The notes under the pieces were generated by a model that was given only the letters and a program-made list of their open reading frames with translations, did no database searches and was not told the origin of the DNA. Positions 8,942 through 17,355 of a stretch of DNA of 64,000 nucleotides are shown in pieces. Origin of the DNA: Mycobacterium sp. Aquia_213. GTDB lineage: Bacteria > Actinomycetota > Actinomycetes > Mycobacteriales > Mycobacteriaceae. The stretch covers positions 5,766,001 to 5,830,000 of the forward strand of contig NZ_CP113116.1 of NCBI RefSeq assembly GCF_026625985.1, in the 5' to 3' direction. Both the position numbers and the translations under genes were made by a program. How positions within the stretch are numbered: position 1 is the stretch's first letter; the number at the start of each line of letters is the position of its first letter.

Positions 8942-10033
8942 TCAGTACACGCCCTCGATGACCGGCTCGCCCTCGAAGGTGGCGACCGGCCGTACCGCGC
9001 TGACCGAATCGCTGAGTTCCGCTGCGGGACCGGGCATCCGGATCGCCATGTCGCGTTCCAGGTTGTTCGGCAGGAACATGCCCTTGCTGATGTGGTTCAT
9101 CACCACCTGGCCGAGCTGCCCATAGGGCACTTGCTCTCCGGTGTCGGGATCGATCACCCAGAACACGACGTAGGGTGTGCGCGGGTCGAAAACGAATGCG
9201 TCGCCGTCGGTTCGGGTGACCGCCTGCGACAGAATCATGGTGCTGCCGAACGCCATCGTGATCGTCGTCTCGGGGAAGATCTCACGCAGCAGGTCCAGCG
9301 TGTCGGCGTCCACGTGCGCACCGCTGAGCAACAGGTAACGAATCTTGGCGTTCACCAAGTCCACCAGGTCGTCGTTGCGGGCAATCGCCTCCAGCAACGG
9401 CGGCGTGGCATGCAGGTTCGCGACGTTCTGCGTCTGCAGAACGTGTACCGCCTGCTCGAGGACGTGGTCGACGTAGGCCGCCACTTCCCCGGCGGCATTG
9501 CGGGCCGCGATCTTCTTCACCCACCGGGGGTCAAGGTCGATCGCATGGAACGCCGCGCCCAGTCGCTCCGAGACCAGCCGTGAGAAATAGCTCACGCCAT
9601 GTGGGCCGCTCGGCATCAGGCACAGAAAGCCCTGGCCTCGCACGAAGCCGCCGGTGGCGAAGTCCTCGGTTTGCCATTCGATGACTTGCGCGACCCAATC
9701 CGGAAGTTGCGCAGTACGTTTCGGAGCCCCGGTGGTGCCACCGGATTCGAAAACCTGCGGCACCGGCGGCGGTGAGCCATATCCGCGTGGGATCAGATCT
9801 TCGACCGGCACATTGCGCAGCTCGCTGAGCAAGTTCGGAAATAGCCGCAAATCGGTGAAGGTCTTGATATCGGTCAACGGGTCGAAGTCCAGCGTCTTGG
9901 CGATCCGCAGCCAAAAGGCGGAGCCGGTGTCCTCGCCGAAGTGCCAGGCGATCGCCGCACGCAGGAACGCATCAGGGTCGTCGACCGGTGCCGATCTCGG
10001 GACGTCCAACAACGAAAAGTCGGTCTCGGCCAT
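8942..10033 (-). CDS. LuxE/EhpF-like acyl-adenylating protein
   Basis: A 363-residue short adenylate-forming protein, the size of LuxE rather than a full FadD, without the usual small C-terminal domain. The P-loop-like motif ESGGTTGAPK is at residues 96-105, with a later MAFGSTM segment. LuxE passes its acyl group through a C-terminal cysteine. None is present here, the only cysteine being in GFLCLMPSG, so the acyl acceptor is uncertain. It is expected to activate a carboxylic acid for the adjacent LuxC-like reductase. The start ATG at 10033 has AGGA upstream. The 116 bp before it may carry a promoter. Confidence 0.8.
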   Translation of the reverse strand: MAETDFSLLDVPRSAPVDDPDAFLRAAIAWHFGEDTGSAFWLRIAKTLDFDPLTDIKTFTDLRLFPNLLSELRNVPVEDLIPRGYGSPPPVPQVFESGGTTGAPKRTAQLPDWVAQVIEWQTEDFATGGFVRGQGFLCLMPSGPHGVSYFSRLVSERLGAAFHAIDLDPRWVKKIAARNAAGEVAAYVDHVLEQAVHVLQTQNVANLHATPPLLEAIARNDDLVDLVNAKIRYLLLSGAHVDADTLDLLREIFPETTITMAFGSTMILSQAVTRTDGDAFVFDPRTPYVVFWVIDPDTGEQVPYGQLGQVVMNHISKGMFLPNNLERDMAIRMPGPAAELSDSVSAVRPVATFEGEPVIEGVY

Positions 10034-10149
10034 GTCATCGATCCTGTCGCATGCCGGTCCCGCCCGCCACGCAGGCTCAGGTCTGACCGGGCATACAAAG
10101 ACTGAACGTTAGGCCATACCGCAGCGAATTCTGGGTTACCGCAAGGGTT

Positions 10150-10923
10150 TCACTTGCCCGCGGTCCGCTGCCAGGCCGTGATCGCCTCGTTGAAGGCGGG
10201 ATAGATGTCGTGATAGGTGCCGTCGCGCTCGGCGTAGCGGAAATTCTTGACGCGCTCCACCACGATCTCCGCGGCCTGCGGCTGCGACTGCAGCAGCGCC
10301 ATAGTCTCGGCGACATACTCGTCGAGCGGCATCGCTCTCGGGTCCATTCCGCGCTCGCCTTGCAGCGCGGTCTGCACGTGGGGCGGAATGATTTCGATGA
10401 CCTGGACCGCGGTGTCGCGAAGCTGGAAGCGCAGCGACTCCGTGTAGGAGTGCAGTGCGGCTTTGGAGGCGCAATACGTCGGCGTAAGTGCACTGGGCAT
10501 GAAGGCCAGGCCCGAGGTCACGTTGAGGATCGCCGCGCGCGGCTTTCGCAACAGCGCCGGGAGCAATGTCGAGATCAGCCGGATCGGGCCCATCAGGTTG
10601 ATCGCGATGCTCTGCTCCGCCGCGCCGGCATTGCTGGCGGTGAGGTCCTCGACGCGCTGAGTCCCGGCATTGTTGACCAATACGTTGAAGTTCGGATAAC
10701 GGTCTGTCAGCTCGACGGCGAACCGCCTGACGTCGGCCGCGTCCGATTGATCCAGCGACAGGTAGCCGATGCCGGGATTGGCTTCGACGACGGCCTGCAG
10801 CAGCTCACGACGGCGGCCCGCGATCACCACCTGGTTGCCGAGCCGGTGCAACGACTCCGCCAAACCGCGGCCGATTCCGGTGCCGCCACCAGTGACCAGC
10901 ACGGTATTACCCGTCATTTGCAT
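10150..10923 (-). CDS. DltE-like short-chain dehydrogenase
   Basis: A 257-residue SDR of the DltE-like (COG3967) group. It has TGGGTGIG at the N-terminus, NNAGTQ, NVTSGLA and a YCASK active site. The start at 10923 (ATGCAAATG) is set by GAGGAG eight bases upstream; a longer in-frame extension to 10968 has no such signal. It lies upstream of the LuxE/LuxC-like pair on the same strand and divergent from the amidohydrolase. It could reduce an aldehyde or ketone made by that module, which is inference. Confidence 0.88.
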   Translation of the reverse strand: MQMTGNTVLVTGGGTGIGRGLAESLHRLGNQVVIAGRRRELLQAVVEANPGIGYLSLDQSDAADVRRFAVELTDRYPNFNVLVNNAGTQRVEDLTASNAGAAEQSIAINLMGPIRLISTLLPALLRKPRAAILNVTSGLAFMPSALTPTYCASKAALHSYTESLRFQLRDTAVQVIEIIPPHVQTALQGERGMDPRAMPLDEYVAETMALLQSQPQAAEIVVERVKNFRYAERDGTYHDIYPAFNEAITAWQRTAGK

Positions 10924-10971
10924 GCTTGTGCTCCTCACGCTCGGGGCTGACGTAGCGCAATGCCCCAATCT

Positions 10972-10991
10972 ACTGTGGGCTAGCCCACAGT
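10972..10991. promoter_or_regulatory. Perfect 20-bp palindrome, candidate operator
   Basis: The sequence ACTGTGGGCTAGCCCACAGT equals its own reverse complement over all 20 bases. It lies in the 198-bp region between the divergent SDR and amidohydrolase genes, 49 bp before the SDR start. Its size and symmetry suit a dimeric TetR-, GntR- or MarR-type repressor. No regulator gene is adjacent, so the cognate protein is unknown. Confidence 0.75.
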
Positions 10992-11121
10992 TGCCGACCC
11001 GTATGCAGCCAGCTTGTATTCACTTCACGCATGTATGCCATGCGAGATATTCATTTCACAAATAGCGGTACCAAGCGCAGAGTCGAAGGAGGACCGAGCA
11101 ATCCGACAGTGAGGAAAGCCG

Positions 11122-12111
11122 ATGCGGTACATCGCCCTAGAGGAAGCGTTTTTCATCCCCGAGCTGGCCGAGCGCCAGCCCACCACCCAGCATCAGCAGC
11201 TGCAGAAGCGCATGGCGCCGGAATACGCCCAGCGCTGCGGACTCCGGCTCCCCGACCTCGGCGAACACCGGCTGGCGGAGATGGACGACGCCGGCATCGA
11301 CATTCAGGTGCTTTCCCTGACGTCACCCGGTCTGCAGGTCGACATCGACGCCGAACGGGCCCGCGACAATGCCCGCTTCGCCAACGACCACCTGGCGAAG
11401 GCCATCAGTGAAAATCCGGATCGATTCCGCGGGTTCGCGGCGTTGCCCCTGCAGGATCCCGCCGCCGCGGTGGCCGAACTGGAACGCGCCGTCACCCAGG
11501 ACGGCTTTTGTGGCGCCCTGGTCAACGACTGCATCACCGGACCCGGCGGCCGCTACCTGGATGCGCCCGAATACGACGAGCTGTGGGCAGCGCTGGAATC
11601 CCTTGGCGTGCCACTGTATTTGCACCCCGGCGCACCGCCGGCCGACCACTGGCAGGTCATCGAGGGGCGACCCGAGCTGTACGGCGCCACCTGGAGCTGG
11701 GCCGCCGAGGTCAGCGGGCATGCACTGCGAATCCTGTTCAGTGGCGTGTTCGACCGGCATCCGGCGGCGACGATGATTCTGGGTCATATGGGCGAGTTCC
11801 TGCCGTTCCAGCGCAGCCGAATCGACTCTCGATTCGCGTCGACGTCCCTAGGGGCGACCAGCACGCTTCGGCGGGCGCCGTCGGCCTACCTCGGCACCAA
11901 CATCGTCTTCACCAACAGCGGGGTGTTTTCACCGGCGGTGATGCTGGGAGCCGTGCTGGAGGTCGGCGCCGACGCGCTGATGTTCTCCATCGATTACCCC
12001 TACGAGTCCTCCTACGACGCGGTCCGGGGATTCGAGCAGACGACGCTGTCCGCCGTCGACCGGGAGAAGATCGCGCACGGCAATGCCGAACGGCTGCTGG
12101 GGATCAGCTAG
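11122..12111 (+). CDS. Amidohydrolase family 2 (decarboxylase-like)
   Basis: A 329-residue TIM-barrel metal-dependent hydrolase of the amidohydrolase-2 family, which includes gamma-resorcylate and 2,3-dihydroxybenzoate decarboxylases. It has YLHPGAP mid-protein, LGHMGEFLPF, and the C-terminal aspartate in FSIDYPYES followed by HGNAERLLGI. The N-terminal MRYIALEEAF matches the decarboxylase subgroup. The start ATG follows GAGGAAAG. It is divergent from the SDR-LuxE-LuxC module, suggesting the module deals with an aromatic or aliphatic carboxylate. The substrate is not known. It overlaps the converging oxygenase gene by four bases. Confidence 0.85.
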   Translation: MRYIALEEAFFIPELAERQPTTQHQQLQKRMAPEYAQRCGLRLPDLGEHRLAEMDDAGIDIQVLSLTSPGLQVDIDAERARDNARFANDHLAKAISENPDRFRGFAALPLQDPAAAVAELERAVTQDGFCGALVNDCITGPGGRYLDAPEYDELWAALESLGVPLYLHPGAPPADHWQVIEGRPELYGATWSWAAEVSGHALRILFSGVFDRHPAATMILGHMGEFLPFQRSRIDSRFASTSLGATSTLRRAPSAYLGTNIVFTNSGVFSPAVMLGAVLEVGADALMFSIDYPYESSYDAVRGFEQTTLSAVDREKIAHGNAERLLGIS

Positions 12112-13064
12112 CCGGCGCGGGTGTGCAGCAGGCGCGGGTCAACGCCCGCCCGGCGCCATGCCGCCGCCGCCCACGGCGTGTAGAGGAACCACAGCGGAAA
12201 GCGGCGGAGCACCGGATTCAACGCGCGCACGACGGCCGCAAAACGCTGAAACCGCTTCTCCTTCTTGGCATCCCACTCCAGTTGGCACACCGCGCGCATC
12301 TGCGCCGGCATGGTTCCGACCAGCACGAGACGGGTGTAGGCGTTCAGCGGCGCGGACAGGATCTTCCACAGCGGCTTGGGCATCCAGCGCGGTCCCGGAA
12401 TCCCCTTGCGGATGTACCCGGTGCCGTACAGAACGGTCTTGTGCGGCACGAATCGCTCGAGCATGTCGTCCCAATAGGTGACGAAGTCGGCGTAGGTCTC
12501 CGGTTGGCCGCGCCCGCTGACGCCGTAGAGGCTGTACCAGACCTTGCCTTCGGTGAAGATCTGTTCCTTCTCCGCGTCCGACAGCCGCCGGATGAACATG
12601 TCGGTGTTGTAGATGACCTGGTCGACGAAAGTGGCGTGCGCCCAATAGAACAACTCGGGATTCAGGGCGTGGTACCGCGAGCCGTCGCTGATGGTGCCCT
12701 TGATCGGTTTGTGGAAGTCGCGGACCTTGCGACCCCACTCGTGCGGGTCATCGGAGTAGACGGTCTTCATCAACGGCGGTGCGGTTCGCTTGGCGCGGCC
12801 CAACGTGTCGCTGAAGATCACCGAATGGTCGAGCACGCCTTGGGCAAGCTGCTCGATGCAGTTCTCGACACCGGCGACGCGCTGAAAGCCGAAGAATTGC
12901 GTGCGGTGATCGCCGTAGAACTTCCAGATCAGGGATTCGGGCCCCAGGCGCGGTGCGGTCTCGGCGATCTCGTCGTCAATTGGCATCGGGACCGCTTCGC
13001 GAACGCCGGTATCAAAACGGGTGCCGGCCGTCGGGCCGGCCAACTGGCCATTCCGGGCAGTCAT
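12108..13064 (-). CDS. MpaB-like oxygenase family protein (DUF2236)
   Basis: A 318-residue protein of the DUF2236/MpaB family, heme-associated oxygenase-like proteins that include latex-clearing protein relatives. It shows the family pattern of FQRVAGVE near the N-terminus, FYWAHATFVD mid-protein and YADFVTYWDDM. The start at 13064 is set by GGGGAGG just upstream; the much longer open frame running into the TetR gene is a shadow. It is divergent from a TetR gene that probably controls it. The reaction is not established for most members. Confidence 0.85.
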   Translation of the reverse strand: MTARNGQLAGPTAGTRFDTGVREAVPMPIDDEIAETAPRLGPESLIWKFYGDHRTQFFGFQRVAGVENCIEQLAQGVLDHSVIFSDTLGRAKRTAPPLMKTVYSDDPHEWGRKVRDFHKPIKGTISDGSRYHALNPELFYWAHATFVDQVIYNTDMFIRRLSDAEKEQIFTEGKVWYSLYGVSGRGQPETYADFVTYWDDMLERFVPHKTVLYGTGYIRKGIPGPRWMPKPLWKILSAPLNAYTRLVLVGTMPAQMRAVCQLEWDAKKEKRFQRFAAVVRALNPVLRRFPLWFLYTPWAAAAWRRAGVDPRLLHTRAG

Positions 13065-13088
13065 GCCCACCTCCCCTGAAGCGTTGAC

Positions 13089-13106
13089 ACAAAAGTGTAT
13101 CTTTGT
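13089..13106. promoter_or_regulatory. Inverted repeat between oxygenase and tetR genes
   Basis: ACAAA (13089-13093) and TTTGT (13102-13106) form an inverted repeat with an 8-nt centre in the 90-bp divergent region. It is the obvious symmetric element there and could be the operator of the adjacent TetR protein. The arms are short, so this is only a candidate. Confidence 0.4.
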
Positions 13107-13154
13107 TCCAAAGCTAGCATTCGTGCGCCGAAATAGCCGTGGGGGTGGTGATCC

Positions 13155-13748
13155 ATGCAGAGCCTTGACGGCACTCTCGCCGAGATCGCCGATATCGACC
13201 GCACCATCCTGGACAACGCGCGGGCGGTCTTCGAGACCTACGGGGTGCGCCGCGCGAATATCGAGGACGTCGCCGCCCGGGCCGGGGTCAGCCGCAGCAC
13301 CATCTACCGGCGTTTTCCCACCAAGGATGACCTGGTCGAACAGGTAGTGCGTCGGGAGGGCGAACTCTTCTTCGCCACCTTGGACCGGGCCACCGCCGGC
13401 TGCAATCCGGCCGAAGCGGTGATCGAGGCGTTCACGCTGGGTGTGCACCTGGTCCAGGACTCGCCGTTGTACTCGCGCATCGTGGAAAGCGAACCCGAGC
13501 TGTTCGGGCTGTTCTCCCGATCGCACGCCTTCCCGATCAGCCAATTCGCCGACGGGATCGCCCACACCCTGCGCAGATGCGGGGCGGACATTCCCGAAGC
13601 CGACCTGGCCAACATCGCCGACGTTCTGTTGCGCGTGGCGCTGGGCATCATCGTCTTCCCCACCGACCGGCTCGACATCTCGGATCATGCCGCCGTCCGG
13701 GCGTACGCCGCACGCTATCTGGTCCCCATCATCGGCGACTTGTCATAG
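13155..13748 (+). CDS. TetR/AcrR family regulator
   Basis: A 197-residue TetR-type repressor. The N-terminal helix-turn-helix spans about residues 15-60, with the family signature AARAGVSRSTIYRRFPTKDD. The remaining helices form an uncharacterised ligand domain. It is divergent from the MpaB-like oxygenase gene across 90 bp, so local control of that gene and itself is likely. The ATG start at 13155 follows a GTGGGGGTGG stretch. Confidence 0.92.
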   Translation: MQSLDGTLAEIADIDRTILDNARAVFETYGVRRANIEDVAARAGVSRSTIYRRFPTKDDLVEQVVRREGELFFATLDRATAGCNPAEAVIEAFTLGVHLVQDSPLYSRIVESEPELFGLFSRSHAFPISQFADGIAHTLRRCGADIPEADLANIADVLLRVALGIIVFPTDRLDISDHAAVRAYAARYLVPIIGDLS

Positions 13749-13768
13749 CCCTGCATTAGCCTGATGAC

Positions 13769-15148
13769 GTGGCGCCGGTTCCGCGGACCCGGTACGCCAG
13801 TTGCGGCGAGATCGACATCGCCTATCAGGTCTTCGGCGATGGCCCGATCGACCTGCTGGTGCTGCCGGGTCCACTCATTCCGATTGACTGTGTCGACAGC
13901 GAGCCGTCGATGTACCGCTTTCACCGTCGGCTGGCGTCCTTCTGCCGCGTGATCCGGTTCGACCAGCGCGGAATCGGCCTGTCGTCGCGGCTTCCTTCGC
14001 TGGACATGATCGGGCCGAACTCCTGGGCACAGGACGCGATCGCCGTGATGGACGCGGTCGGCTGCGAGCGGGCGACGGTCTTCGCCCCCGGTTTCACCTC
14101 GCTGGCCGGGCTGGTGCTCGCCGCCGATTTTCCCGAACGAGTGAGCAACCTCGTGATCTTCAATGGTGCGGCAAAGACGCTTCGTGGTCCCGACTACCCG
14201 ATCGGCAGCGACGAGAGCGCCGCGGAACCGTACACGACGGTCGGGGTCGAACCGGACGCCGTCGAGCAGGGCTTCGACATGCTCGGCATCATCGCTCCGT
14301 CTGTGGCCGCCGACGACGCATTCCGCGCGTGGTGGGACCACGCGGGCAACCGCGCCGCGTCCCCGAGCATGGCTCGTCTCTTCATCGAGACCATCCGGCG
14401 CTCCGACGTTCGCGACACGTTGGAGCGCGTCGCCGCACCGACACTGATCCTGCACCGCGACAATGCGGAGTTCAGCCCGATCGAGCACGGCCATTACCTG
14501 GCCGAGCACATCGCCGGGTCGCGCTTCGTCGAGCTACCCGGCGAAGACGCGCTGTACTGGGTGGGCGACACCGCGCCGATGGTCGACGAGATCGAGGAGT
14601 TCATCACCGGCGTGCGCGGCGGCTCGGACGCCGAGCGCCTGCTCACCACGATCGTGTTCACCGACATCGTCGGCTCGACCGAGCGCGCCGCCCTGCTCGG
14701 TGACGACCGGTGGCGCGATCTGCTGGACAACCACGACGCGATCGTGCGCCACGAGCTGCAGCGCTTCTCCGGCCGCGAAGTCAACACGGCCGGAGACGGA
14801 TTCGTCGCCACCTTCAGCAGCCCGAGCGCGGCGATCGCGTGCGCGGACGGCATCATCGACGCGGTCCGGGTGCTGGGGATCGAGGTGCGGGTCGGAATTC
14901 ACGCGGGCGAGGTGGAGGTGCGCGGCGGCGCCGTGAAAGACGATATCGCCGGCATGGCTGTGCACATCTGCGCCCGGGTCGCCGCCCATGCCGGCCCCAG
15001 CGAGGTCTTGGTGTCGTCGACGCTGCGCGACATCGTCACCGGATCGCGGCACCGATTCACCGACCGCGGCGAAAGCACACTCAAAGGCGTGCCGGGTGAG
15101 TGGCGGTTGTACGCCCTGGTGACCGCGCACGCGGTCGTCAAGCGTTAA
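13769..15148 (+). CDS. lipJ: LipJ-type alpha/beta hydrolase-adenylate cyclase fusion
   Basis: A 459-residue two-domain protein closely resembling M. tuberculosis Rv1900c (LipJ). Residues about 1-280 form an alpha/beta hydrolase fold and about 290-450 a class III nucleotide cyclase that would make a cyclic nucleotide in the cytosol. A metal-binding aspartate is D299 (FTDIVGST) and the second D343 (AGDGF). The usual lysine before it is Asn339, and the transition-state asparagine is His (AVHICAR). At the nucleophile elbow the usual GxSxG reads APGFT, with Gly108 at the serine position. The start is GTG. The known homolog is an atypical cyclase of low activity; the hydrolase domain may be a sensor. 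Confidence 0.88.
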   Translation: MAPVPRTRYASCGEIDIAYQVFGDGPIDLLVLPGPLIPIDCVDSEPSMYRFHRRLASFCRVIRFDQRGIGLSSRLPSLDMIGPNSWAQDAIAVMDAVGCERATVFAPGFTSLAGLVLAADFPERVSNLVIFNGAAKTLRGPDYPIGSDESAAEPYTTVGVEPDAVEQGFDMLGIIAPSVAADDAFRAWWDHAGNRAASPSMARLFIETIRRSDVRDTLERVAAPTLILHRDNAEFSPIEHGHYLAEHIAGSRFVELPGEDALYWVGDTAPMVDEIEEFITGVRGGSDAERLLTTIVFTDIVGSTERAALLGDDRWRDLLDNHDAIVRHELQRFSGREVNTAGDGFVATFSSPSAAIACADGIIDAVRVLGIEVRVGIHAGEVEVRGGAVKDDIAGMAVHICARVAAHAGPSEVLVSSTLRDIVTGSRHRFTDRGESTLKGVPGEWRLYALVTAHAVVKR

Positions 15149-15273
15149 CGAAGGCCACATTCTCGGCGGGTCGAGGCGACCGAAGGCCGCGCGTAGGCTG
15201 CGTTGGGGGAAGCGTCGCCATCGCGGCCCCCGGATTTCGGCGTACAGCTTGGCATTTGATCGAAGGAGTACGC

Positions 15274-16008
15274 ATGACCGACGTGCACGTCTCGCTTCCT
15301 CCCGCGTTGCGCCGAGCGCTGGATCTGCTGACCGATCCGCCGGCGGACCCGGACGCGAGCAAGGGTTATCTCGATCTGCTCGGCAAATCGGACGACGTCC
15401 CGAAGAACACCGGTCCGATCCAGGCGGCGTGGGCATCGCCGATCGGCTCAATGCTGTACGACAACGCCCAGGCTTTCTCGCGACGGCTTTTCGCCGCGTT
15501 GCAACACCCCGCCGAATGGCTGGACATCCCGCCGGGCGGAACCGTGTTGGATGTCGGTTCCGGTCCGGGCACCGTCACCGCGTCACTGGCACGGGCCGCG
15601 GGCAAGGACGGACTGGCCCTGGGCGTGGACATTTCCGAGGCGATGCTCACGCGTGCCGTACGCAACGAGGCAGGCCCGCACGTCGGCTTCATCAGGGCCG
15701 ACGCACAACGACTTCCGCTGCGCGACAACACTGTCGACGCGGTGGTCTCGATGGCGGTACTGCAATTGATTCCGGATCCGGCCGCCGCCCTGGCCGAGAT
15801 GGCGCGGGTGCTGCGACCCGGCGGACGGCTGGCCATCATGGTCCCGACCGCGGGACGTGCCGCGCGGGCCTGGCAGCTGCTGCCCAACATCGGGGCGCAC
15901 ATATTTGGCGAAGACGAAATCGGCGACATCCTCGAAGAGAACGGGTTCGTCAGCGTGCGCGTCAAAAACATCGGCGCGTTCCAATGGGTGCGGGGCAAAA
16001 ACGGTTGA
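15274..16008 (+). CDS. SAM-dependent class I methyltransferase
   Basis: A 244-residue methyltransferase. Motif I is VLDVGSGPGT near residue 90, followed by ALGVDISEAML, an RADAQRLPLRDN acidic segment and LRPGGRLAIM (motif III). The start at 15274 is set by GAAGGAG seven bases upstream; the open frame extending to 15100 lies largely inside lipJ. The substrate is unknown. An N-terminal segment of about 85 residues precedes the fold. The downstream SDR converges with a 3-bp gap. Confidence 0.9.
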   Translation: MTDVHVSLPPALRRALDLLTDPPADPDASKGYLDLLGKSDDVPKNTGPIQAAWASPIGSMLYDNAQAFSRRLFAALQHPAEWLDIPPGGTVLDVGSGPGTVTASLARAAGKDGLALGVDISEAMLTRAVRNEAGPHVGFIRADAQRLPLRDNTVDAVVSMAVLQLIPDPAAALAEMARVLRPGGRLAIMVPTAGRAARAWQLLPNIGAHIFGEDEIGDILEENGFVSVRVKNIGAFQWVRGKNG

Positions 16009-16011
16009 GGC

Positions 16012-16818
16012 TCAGTCGTGTTTGAACGCCGGGTGACCGCGTACCAATAGCGGCAGCAACGACTCGGGCGGCGCGATTCGGAAGAACGCCGACGCGATCC
16101 GGTTGAGCCGGCCGGGGACCACGACCGCCTTGCCCGCGGCCAACCCGTCGATTCCGGCCTGCGCGACCTTGTCGGCGGGAATCCACATCACCCGCGGCAG
16201 AGCGGCTTCGGCTTCCTCCTTGCTGAAGCCCGCCGCCTCACCGAATCCGGTGTCCACCGGCCCCGGACACAGCGCGGTCGCGGTCACGCCGGTACCGCGC
16301 AATTCACCGCGCAGGCTGTGGGTGTAGGACAACACGAACGCCTTGGCGGCGCCGTACGCCGCCTGGCCCGGCAGCGGCCCGAATCCGGCCACCGACGAGA
16401 CATTCAATACGGCGCCTCGACCCCGGTCGACCATTCCGGGCAGAAACCTGCTACACAGATCGACCACGGCGGCCACGTCGACCTCGACGAGGTTAACTTC
16501 TTTCTCGGGAACAGATTTCGCGACGAGCCCGAGTGTCGAGAGCCCTGCGTTGTTGATCAGGATGTCCGGAGTCAGGCCGAGGGCGGCGACGCGGTCCGCC
16601 AGAGTCGCACGCGCCGATCGATCGGACAGGTCGGCGGGCAGTGGGTGCGCGTTCGGACCGAGGCGTTGGGCGAGTCCGTCGAGGCGGTCGGCGCTGCGGG
16701 CTACCAGCACGACCTGATAGCCGCGTCGCGCCAGTATCCCGGCGAACTGTTCGCCGATGCCCGAGGACGCACCGGTAACGATTGCGGCGCGGTCGCTTCC
16801 TGCTGGGGGGAGAGGCAT
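16012..16818 (-). CDS. Short-chain dehydrogenase/reductase
   Basis: A 268-residue classical SDR with TGASSGIG at the N-terminus, NNAGLS, NVSSVAGF and YGAAK catalytic residues, and a PGPVDTGF loop. The C-terminal tail contains a hydrophobic stretch. It lies 9 bp downstream of the SRPBCC gene, forming a two-gene operon. It looks like the DltE-like acyl-reductase group common in mycobacteria. The substrate is unknown. Confidence 0.9.
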   Translation of the reverse strand: MPLPPAGSDRAAIVTGASSGIGEQFAGILARRGYQVVLVARSADRLDGLAQRLGPNAHPLPADLSDRSARATLADRVAALGLTPDILINNAGLSTLGLVAKSVPEKEVNLVEVDVAAVVDLCSRFLPGMVDRGRGAVLNVSSVAGFGPLPGQAAYGAAKAFVLSYTHSLRGELRGTGVTATALCPGPVDTGFGEAAGFSKEEAEAALPRVMWIPADKVAQAGIDGLAAGKAVVVPGRLNRIASAFFRIAPPESLLPLLVRGHPAFKHD

Positions 16819-16827
16819 ACCGAGTTC

Positions 16828-17286
16828 TTACTCGAAGCGCTGGGCGAGCATGGCGAGCTTGTCCATCGACTCGCGCAGCATCTCGGGCGTCATCGAACGC
16901 GCCTTCTCCAGCCGCTTCGCGTCGGTCAGCGCGGTGAAGTCGTAGGTGTGGGTGACCGTGGTCAGGGTCGAGTTGATCTCGCTGAGCTCCCAGCGCCACA
17001 GGTGGCCGGGCGGCGGCTTTCCGGGTTCCGCAGGCTGCCAGGCGATCTTGGTCGCTTCGATGAATTCCACGACGTGGTTCTCCCGCACGGCACCGTTGGT
17101 CAACGTCGTCTTGAACACGTCCCCGACGCCGCGGACGCGCTGCCCGGGAGCCGACGAGGCGAGGTTGTCGTTGCCGTCCCAACTGGGCTGGCTGGACGGC
17201 TCGGCGATCAGCTCGAAGATTCGCTCGGCGCTGGCCGAGATGGCGCGCGTGGCGCTGACAATGCCTTCGGGATCGGTATCAGCCAT
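16828..17286 (-). CDS. SRPBCC (polyketide cyclase/START-like) family protein
   Basis: A 152-residue single-domain protein with the SRPBCC pattern: ATRAISASAERIFELIAEPS at the N-terminus, a central GDVF strand, a WRWELSEIN strand and a long C-terminal helix rich in Met and Leu. Such domains bind hydrophobic ligands. An ATG at 17286 is preferred; a TTG four codons upstream is possible and neither has a clear ribosome binding site. It precedes an SDR by 9 bp and probably shares its regulation. Confidence 0.85.
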   Translation of the reverse strand: MADTDPEGIVSATRAISASAERIFELIAEPSSQPSWDGNDNLASSAPGQRVRGVGDVFKTTLTNGAVRENHVVEFIEATKIAWQPAEPGKPPPGHLWRWELSEINSTLTTVTHTYDFTALTDAKRLEKARSMTPEMLRESMDKLAMLAQRFE

Positions 17287-17355
17287 ACGCCAATCCAAGC
17301 ACGCCGAGCACGCCGATGGGGGCCGGCATCATGCCGACCCCCATCACGTGATTTC

